From: Incurvaria masculella
Taxonomy: Eukaryota; Arthropoda; Insecta; Lepidoptera; Incurvariidae
Assembly: GCA_946894095.1 (NCBI GenBank)
Contig: OX335658.1
Span: forward strand, 17,289,001 to 17,353,000
Direction: 5' to 3'
Length of the DNA: 64,000 bases
The notes under the pieces are model-generated. The model worked only from the letters and a program-made list of their open reading frames with translations. It was not told the origin of the DNA and did not search any database. The first letter of the stretch is position 1, and each line of letters begins with the position of its first letter. Made by a program: the position numbers and the translations under genes. Of this stretch, positions 61,164 to 64,000 are shown one piece after another.

Positions 61164-62015
61164 AAACTGCAAATATTTTCGAACAAAACCTCTATTTTAA
61201 ACACAACTCTACATTTTAAATTATTACCTTACAATCCTATGGCGATATTATGCATTCATTAAAAAAAATTCAGCCCCGATCAAAATTGCGCTTCACTAAA
61301 CGAGCGATCCTTTGAGGCCTGGTGACTGACATAAAAATACACGGATTAGCCCCGCCCGAAATGCAAATATGTACGTATTTATGTATACATCGCACTGCGA
61401 CGGTGGCGCCAGAGGATGTCGGAGCTGGCTGCTGCGAGTAACGATGCCCTCGAGCGCTCGTATCTATGGAAATACCGCCTCGAGCATGGCTGCCAGGGAA
61501 ACTCCGAGAAAAGCTACTCCGGGAAGCGACGCCGCTATATATTATTTAAGCGTAAAACTGTTTCCAGGGAAAAAAACTTGCGCTCCTCCAAGTTAAAGTG
61601 ATAATTGAATCAAGAAGCTCCGACGGTGCCGAGGCTTTAGGCATGTAAAGGTTTTTTTTTCGAGCTGTCTTCGTTTTCAGGGAAAGCACTCGGAGGACGT
61701 GGGCCATCGTCGAGAGTGCTCAGAGAAAAACATTTAGCATGAAATTCCAAGTAAATATTTCTCATGTACGAATTCAGGAATTACGTTTCAGTTTTTCTGT
61801 TAAACCGGTGGAACAGTTAAATCGTGGAATATAAAATCAATAAAGCCACATAAATACACATATGTATTTTAGAGCTTGTTTCGGGATAGGTTTTATTGGA
61901 TGTACTCATTATTAAAAGAAGAAGATACTTATTACTGTATACGAAATTTAGATGTTTCTTTTTTCGTAGTAGATATTTGGTTGAAATTAATGAAAAAAAG
62001 ATGAGAATTTTTATA
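61164..62015. other. Unique-looking interval
   Basis: 61390-61720 is moderately GC-rich (gatgccctcgagcgctcgta, cgcctcgagcatggctgcca) with two overlapping frames of 75 and 61 codons that I do not recognise. No repeat ends. Possibly conserved non-coding DNA. Confidence 0.3.
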
Positions 62016-62335
62016 GATATAATATATTAATATTATATATTATATAAATAATAATAAAAAAACCTTTATTTACCTATTATATATATATATATATTATATT
62101 TATTATATACTGTATATTGTTATAGATTTACACCAGGGGAAATAATTTATTTTAATTTTTTTTTATTTTTATTTATTTATTTATTTCCTTTAAATTGTAC
62201 AATTTACACATATTCAGTATACATATATAGTATAGCCGAACTGGGCGGTGTCGCCCGTGTCTCGGCTAGTCCTTTTTTTTTTTATAGTAAGCGGCACTTG
62301 ACTTAAACTAAACTTATGCTACATGCTTATTGCAA
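62016..62335. repeat. AT-rich tracts and a LINE-3'-like sequence
   Basis: (TA)n-rich stretch at 62018-62112; then tttatttatttatttatttc and ggcggtgtcgcccgtgtctc, followed by a T-run. The (TTTA)n start could be an antisense LINE tail. Confidence 0.4.
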
Positions 62336-62566
62336 TATAGGTTACAATGAATACATTATATTCCTAAAGTTTCTGTAATCCATCCCGAAACACTTGGCTC
62401 ATTATTTTTATTATTAATGAATTCAAACAGTCACAAATCATGTATTTAAACACAAAATGTATCCAATTACACCCTATGGACCCGAAAAATATTAATGTAA
62501 ATTTTTAATTAAACATTTAAAATAGAGACCGTCACACAAACAGTTCGGCGCGAAAATGAAGCGAGT

Positions 62567-62800
62567 TTGAGCGGCCCGTAGTTTAGTGGTGCAGGGACCT
62601 TGCATTTCAGAGTTCTGGATTCAAATCAATACCCGCTATTATGATATTAGCCCCAACACACCTCAAGGAAACTATTTACCGTGCCAAGACCTTCCTTTAC
62701 AGTGCACAGCTACATAGAAACTTGATAGAAAACATGGACAATTGTTATCGCCGCCTTGACCATCGTTCATTGAAGCGACATGCACGGGAATTCATGCAGT
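62567..62800. mobile_element. Chimeric SINE: tRNA head (+) joined to inverted body (-)
   Basis: 62567-62633 is the plus-strand tRNA-like head (gcggcccgtagtttagtggt, then gttctggattcaaatc). From about 62640 the sequence is the SINE 3' half in antisense: attatgatattagccccaac, accgtgccaagaccttcctt, aaacatggacaattgttatc and gccttgaccatcgttcattg. The normal head-body junction is absent. Confidence 0.75.
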
Positions 62801-62969
62801 GGGCCCAATTGTATTCTTGTTACGTGCCGAAAACCATATAGCACAAATGCAAATCAGTGTTCGCAGCTTCGAATCATGCTTTAGGCATATTTCCATAACG
62901 AAAACGTTTTCTGATTTTAAAAAAAAACGGATTGAATGTACAATGTTTAACATATATTCATACATACAT

Positions 62970-63255
62970 ACTTTGACGCCGGTTTCTCGGAGGGGTAGGC
63001 ACGATCACAGCACACCTCTTCCGCAACCTCTAAATATTTCATACATGCTCTACGATTACGGGTGCTACGTACGAGACCTTCACTAATAATTACATCGATT
63101 TGGTCGCCGTGGACGTGGTGCTGCTAGACCGTCCGGGCACGACACTTCCGCTCACTTCTGCTCTGTATATTTGTTTCATATTGTTTTCGTCATGCATTCG
63201 TTCCATATGTCCAAACCATATTAGCACTCCTTTCTCGATTCTAGTTACAACATCA
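62970..63255 (-). pseudogene. LINE RT C-terminal fragment, antisense
   Basis: Minus strand around 63260-63140 encodes TRIEKGVLIWFGHMERMHDE then NNMKQIYRAEVSG, the usual IWFGHxERM C-terminal block of insect LINE ORFs. The plus-strand wording tctcggaggggtaggcacga near 62992 is also part of this common block. Heavily decayed. Confidence 0.6.
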
Positions 63256-63850
63256 TTTTATAATTGATACTGCTCTCTAACACAGATGTTTATAACCTCA
63301 AATTAAGTATTGTCAGATCAGCATTTGCGTCCATAAAACATATATTGCATGAGATGGAGATATTTACTCCCGTTGACGTTACGAGCAGTCACAGAGCCGA
63401 TAGAAATATTGGAGGCCATCACTTCAATTATTATCGATTCAATTGAAGTTGGGAAGGCCCGTAAACTTTATATTATTCCAGCGGAGCTGAAGCGCAGACC
63501 TATTTAGAATAATAAACTCTTGTAGGTAATGGCTGGTGCTTGAGTAGACGAGCGCTTCTGAAATGAAGAAATTAATCACTGAACAAATACAAATAGGAAT
63601 ATCGCGTGTGGGTATAACCGCCCCTCTGCAGGCTCGCGCGCAATCTTGATAGGGCGGAGTAAGAAGGGTACAACCCGCGCATGGTGATTTTCGTCGACAG
63701 GCATGGCATGTTGGGCTTAACCGCTTTGCGGCCGATTGTCGAGTGCGGTCCGTGTTTCGGTTTTAATAAATTAACGGGTTATGGTGTTGTAAAAGGCGTC
63801 CCTAGGAACACGGCTACGGTTCAATGTTCTTCGGATTATATTACTAATTT
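63256..63850. other. Non-coding interval
   Basis: 63590-63760 is GC-richer (gcaggctcgcgcgcaatctt, gaccgcactcgac in antisense). No gene recognised. Confidence 0.4.
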
Positions 63851-63852
63851 TT

Positions 63853-64000
63853 GACCGACTTCCAAAAAAAGAGTTTCTCGATTCCATTGTATGTTTTTTT
63901 GTATGTTTGTTACGATTACTTTGCCAATTATTAATAGATTTTGATGATTCTTTTTTTAATTTAAAACGACATACTTTCGTGGTTCCATATAACAAATGTT
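63853..64000 (+). repeat. accgacttcaaa repeat family, copy 2 (cut by window end)
   Basis: ttgaccgacttccaaaaaaa then gagtttctcgattcc, tatgtttgttacgattactt, attttgatgattctttttt. Related to 38042-38383. Confidence 0.6.

Overview
The window is eukaryotic and almost certainly lepidopteran (moth or butterfly). This rests on AT-rich intergenic DNA, telomere-type TTAGG/CCTAA motifs, RTE-, CR1/Jockey- and I-type LINE fragments, tRNA- and 5S-rRNA-headed SINEs, TTAA-flanked MITEs, and dispersed repeats typical of Lepidoptera such as the accgacttcaaa and ggttccgtacc families. I see no complete conventional host gene. Only one candidate host element stands out: a 5' exon with a splice donor near 4.16-4.45 kb. 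The rest is an accessory, transposon-rich region, probably intronic or intergenic.

Layout. 0-5 kb: a hairpin MITE, a G-quadruplex-like G-run, an RTE LINE copy that is inverted internally and carries a nested TIR element, then a CpG-rich candidate promoter/exon. 5-14.7 kb: MITEs of two TTAA families, 5S- and tRNA-headed SINEs, an RTE 3' fragment with a (CAGT)35 tail and a MITE in its ORF, and an I-type LINE remnant with an RNase H motif. 14.96-18.75 kb: a 35-bp tandem satellite (64 + 10 units) made of seven telomere-like pentamers, split by a CR1/Jockey-like LINE. 19-25 kb: palindromes, SINE remnants, a MITE insertion whose empty site survives in a paralogous copy at 41.5 kb, and a 29-bp minisatellite. 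26.6-30.6 kb: a dead mariner-type transposon, a TA-flanked MITE, an 807-bp element with 165-bp terminal inverted repeats, and more SINEs.

31.6-37.4 kb: an unrecognised protein-coding family on the minus strand (a long 456-aa reading frame plus an N-terminal paralogous fragment). The two copies are separated by a nearly full-length LINE RT ORF and a SINE. 38-43.9 kb: a fold-back repeat with TTAGG units at its centre, LINE 3' halves and paralogous repeat blocks. 45.5-51.2 kb: a structurally complete Ty3/Gypsy LTR retrotransposon on the minus strand, with LTRs identical by eye, a GTAT target duplication, a tRNA-Leu-type primer site, gag, and a pol reached through a canonical GGGAAAC -1 frameshift site. 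51.2-64 kb: decayed LINEs, SINEs (including a head/body-inverted chimera), MITEs and GC-rich patches.

Functionally, the Gypsy element is the only one that looks capable of autonomous activity. The LINEs, the mariner and the unrecognised gene family are truncated or frameshifted. The clearest signals are structural: nested insertions, filled/empty-site pairs, SINE head exchange, and the telomere-derived satellite. The unrecognised 31.6-33.4 kb protein family is the best candidate for something undescribed.
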